The notes under the pieces are model-generated. The model did not search any database. It was not told the origin of the DNA and saw nothing but the letters and a program-made list of their open reading frames with translations. Made by a program: the position numbers and the translations under genes. From NCBI GenBank assembly GCA_937926065.1, contig CALANM010000189.1, forward strand, positions 1 through 6,437: 6,437 bases of DNA. The letters run 5' to 3'. This stretch comes from an uncultured Microbacterium sp. Its GTDB lineage: Bacteria; Actinomycetota; Actinomycetes; Actinomycetales; Microbacteriaceae. Shown here one piece after another: positions 5,052 to 6,437 of the stretch; position 1 is the stretch's first letter; each line of letters opens with the position of its first letter.

Positions 5052-5549
5052 ATGCGTTCGCGCACTGCCATCCTGTCCATCGTCGCCGCATCGGCTCTGC
5101 TCCTGGCCGGCTGCGCCGCCGAATCGCCCAGCTCGTCGACGCCCGCCGACAAGGGCACCGAGATCGTCGCATCGTCGGTCACGGAGCCCGCCGCCGTCGG
5201 AGAGCGCGTCGGCGCCGAAGACCGCACGCTCGAGGTCTGGAGCGGGATCATCCCGAACGAGACCCTCGGCGAGGCAGAAGCCGGCCACCAGTGGGTGACG
5301 GCGAACGTCGGCCAGTGGGTGAGCGAGGAGGTCGGCGCCGCCGATGTCGCCCCGGTGCTGCGCTCGACCGCCGACGAGACGTTCTCGGCCGAAGGCGTCG
5401 CCAATCAGTACATGGACTTCGAGCTCGCGCCCGGCAAGTCCTACACGTTCGTGTGGAACTACCAGGTGCCCGACGAGCTCGTCGACCCCGCCACGCTCGT
5501 GCTCTGCGTGGGCGAGGGCGACGAAGGCTGCAGCCTGCTCGCCGAGTGA
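5052..5549 (+). CDS. Secreted lipoprotein, possibly DUF4352-like
   Basis: This 165-residue protein has a lipoprotein signal with lipobox LAGC (Cys21 as the lipidation site), then a Ser/Thr/Pro linker to about 35. The mature part starts with a V-G-E-R-V pattern, continues through HQWVTANVGQWVSEE, and ends with LAPGKSYTFVWNYQVPDEL before the final strand. This order resembles the DUF4352/telokin-like beta sandwich found in many Gram-positive lipoproteins, but the match is from memory and only moderate. Cys152 and Cys160 could form a disulphide at the C-terminus. ATG 5052 is preferred over the in-frame GTG at 5043 because GAGAAGG (5037-5043) is the ribosome binding site, eight bases before the ATG and overlapping the GTG. 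It follows the hydrolase remnant by 52 bases, so co-transcription is possible, and ends at a strong terminator. Its ligand or role is unknown. Confidence 0.87.
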   Translation: MRSRTAILSIVAASALLLAGCAAESPSSSTPADKGTEIVASSVTEPAAVGERVGAEDRTLEVWSGIIPNETLGEAEAGHQWVTANVGQWVSEEVGAADVAPVLRSTADETFSAEGVANQYMDFELAPGKSYTFVWNYQVPDELVDPATLVLCVGEGDEGCSLLAE

Positions 5550-5582
5550 CCCACTGACGCGGTCACCGTCGCGTCCCCTGCC

Positions 5583-5626
5583 GCGTTCGCGCCGTACGCC
5601 TCATGCGTGCGGCGCGAACGCCTTTT
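5583..5626 (+). terminator. Very strong intrinsic terminator
   Basis: A 17-bp stem (5583-5599 with 5605-5621, one G-T pair, the outer 12 bp perfect and GC-rich) with a five-base loop is followed by CTTTT. It lies 33 bases after the lipoprotein stop. It is the only terminator in the window with a classical T-run. Confidence 0.93.
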
Positions 5627-5713
5627 CACGCGCAGATCCGCACGAGCCGAAGGGACCACCGTTTCGAGCCCCGCTGCGAGACGCAGTTGTGCCTCGGCTG
5701 CGAGCAATACCGT

Positions 5714-5757
5714 GAGCGCGACGGCGGTGCTGGCGACCAGACACCGCCGTGGCGCTC
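5714..5757 (-). terminator. Hairpin terminator of the minus-strand lipoprotein gene
   Basis: GAGCGCGACGGCGGTG (5714-5729) pairs with CACCGCCGTGGCGCTC (5742-5757) with one mismatch, and the top adds CTGG/CCAG around a three-base loop. It starts 13 bases past the stop codon. With the terminator at 5583-5626 it forms a back-to-back pair between convergent genes. Confidence 0.8.
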
Positions 5758-5770
5758 TATGTTCTGGCGT

Positions 5771-6235
5771 TCACAATCCGCCGTTGCCGTTGATGATGCT
5801 GTCGAACCAGGACGGGTCGAGGGAATCGAGGGACGACTCGCTGTACGCGACGGCCGGGTCCCCGCCCACGGCGCAGGAGATGTACAGCGGGCCGTGCATG
5901 TTCTCGCCTTCGACGACGACGAGCCAAGAGCCGTTGTGCATCAGGAAGGTGTATGGCTGCCCGGTCGGCGTCGACTCGGAGTTATCGGTTTTCGCGTACT
6001 CGAGGCACTGCTCGACGGCGTCGGCGCTGCTCATGACTGGCTGGTCGGGCATCTCGTCGCTGACAGGCTCATCGGGTTCTGGGGTAGCGGTCACGGTGAC
6101 GGTCACCGTGGGGGCAGGTGTCGGGTCGTTGCTCGCCGTGGTGGATGCTGCCGCCCCTGGTGTCGTCGCGGTGCAGCCTGCCAGCAGTGCGATCGCGGCG
6201 AGGACAGTTGCCACCTTGATGCTCGTCGTGTTCAT
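5771..6235 (-). CDS. Small secreted lipoprotein of unknown function
   Basis: This 154-residue protein has a lipoprotein signal with lipobox LAGC (Cys21), a low-complexity linker rich in Thr, Pro, Val and acidic residues (about 24-60, including TVTVTVTATPEP), and a compact domain of about 90 residues. The domain contains Cys77 and Cys121, which may form a disulphide, and a strand pair around YTFLMHNGSWLVVVEGE and LYISCAVGGDP. It ends in an acidic/Gly-Asn tail. No family is recognised; small Microbacteriaceae lipoproteins of this build are usually annotated as hypothetical. The start is set by GGAGG five bases upstream of the ATG. It lies between the end of nrdF and a strong terminator and is probably its own transcription unit. 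It is not similar in sequence to the convergent lipoprotein at 5052-5549 beyond the signal peptide. Confidence 0.87.
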   Translation of the reverse strand: MNTTSIKVATVLAAIALLAGCTATTPGAAASTTASNDPTPAPTVTVTVTATPEPDEPVSDEMPDQPVMSSADAVEQCLEYAKTDNSESTPTGQPYTFLMHNGSWLVVVEGENMHGPLYISCAVGGDPAVAYSESSLDSLDPSWFDSIINGNGGL

Positions 6236-6309
6236 TTGTGCCTCCGATACCTCGCCAGTGCGTCGACTCGGTCGCGAGTCTCATCGAGACAACTTATCCA
6301 GTCCTGCGT

Positions 6310-6337
6310 GCCGTCCGCACTGAGAGTCGAGGACGGC
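6310..6337 (-). terminator. Possible terminator downstream of nrdF
   Basis: GCCGTCC (6310-6316) and GGACGGC (6331-6337) form a 7-bp stem with a 14-base loop, 58 bases past the nrdF stop. A weaker 5-bp hairpin (GCGGT/ACCGC, 6370-6386) lies nearer the stop. Either could end the nrdF transcript before the lipoprotein gene; neither has a T-run. Confidence 0.35.
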
Positions 6338-6395
6338 TGACACATCCGGAAGAAGACCTATTCAGGGCCGCGGTCGTCTTCACCGCACAGGGTCT

Positions 6396-6437
6396 TTAGA
6401 AGTCCCAGTCGTCGTCTTCGGTCGCGACGGCCTTGCC
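6396..6437 (-). CDS. nrdF: Ribonucleotide reductase class Ib small subunit, C-terminal end (partial)
   Basis: The last 13 codons read GKAVATEDDDWDF followed by TAA. An acidic tail ending in DWDF is the conserved C-terminus of actinobacterial NrdF proteins; in this enzyme family the small-subunit C-terminal peptide docks onto the large subunit NrdE so that the radical can be passed to the active site. NrdF holds the dimanganese-tyrosyl radical cofactor for making deoxyribonucleotides; none of those residues are in view here. The gene enters from the right edge on the minus strand. Identification rests on a short but very characteristic peptide. Confidence 0.85.
   Translation of the reverse strand, partial: GKAVATEDDDWDF

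Noticed and set aside
5660..5700. GTTTCGAGCCCCGC resembling a tRNA T-arm
   Set aside because: The flanking bases do not form the required 5-bp T-stem, and no acceptor or anticodon stem can be drawn.
6085..6110. Repeated GGTCACGGTGAC units
   Set aside because: They are explained by coding for the TVTVTVT linker of the lipoprotein; not an independent operator.
1..6437. CRISPR arrays, insertion sequences, tRNA or rRNA genes
   Set aside because: No regularly spaced repeats, transposase-like ORFs with terminal inverted repeats, or cloverleaf/rRNA sequences were seen.

Overview
The window is GC-rich DNA (mostly C/G at third codon positions) with Shine-Dalgarno-led genes. It most likely comes from a high-GC Gram-positive actinobacterium, and Microbacteriaceae (a Microbacterium-like organism) would fit. 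Three things point there: SipW-type 'alternate' signal peptides of the kind common in Actinobacteria, an LAxTG sortase motif with a TM segment and an Arg-rich tail, and the end of an actinobacterial-type class Ib ribonucleotide reductase small subunit (NrdF) at the right edge.

Left two thirds (1-4049, all minus strand): a set of exported surface proteins. In transcription order these are a BspA-type leucine-rich-repeat protein behind a SipW-like signal (4049-2346), a short TasA/camelysin-like protein with a textbook SipW-dependent signal (1714-1151), an LAxTG-anchored wall protein (815-54), and the first 19 codons of a further gene that overlaps the previous stop by 4 bp (57-1). The first two genes each end in a strong hairpin terminator, so they look like separate transcription units. 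The long spacers between them carry palindromes, a CRP-like site and a small coupled leader ORF. The set resembles loci that build fibre-like or cell-wall surface layers. The dedicated signal peptidase and the sortase are not in the window; the overlapping gene at the left edge is a candidate for the peptidase.

Middle (4063-5626, plus strand): a divergent control region with two inverted repeats leads into a 16-codon ORF with a consensus ribosome binding site. A long hairpin follows and encloses the ribosome binding site of an alpha/beta-hydrolase gene. The hydrolase is broken: its first ~10 codons are joined out of frame to its C-terminal two thirds, so it is called a pseudogene. A 165-residue lipoprotein with a possible DUF4352-like fold follows and ends at a very strong intrinsic terminator.

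Right (5714-6437, minus strand): a second, unrelated lipoprotein (6235-5771) whose terminator faces the previous one, then the final 13 codons of nrdF. The nrdF end looks like core chromosome, and the surface-protein and lipoprotein genes look like accessory material beside it.
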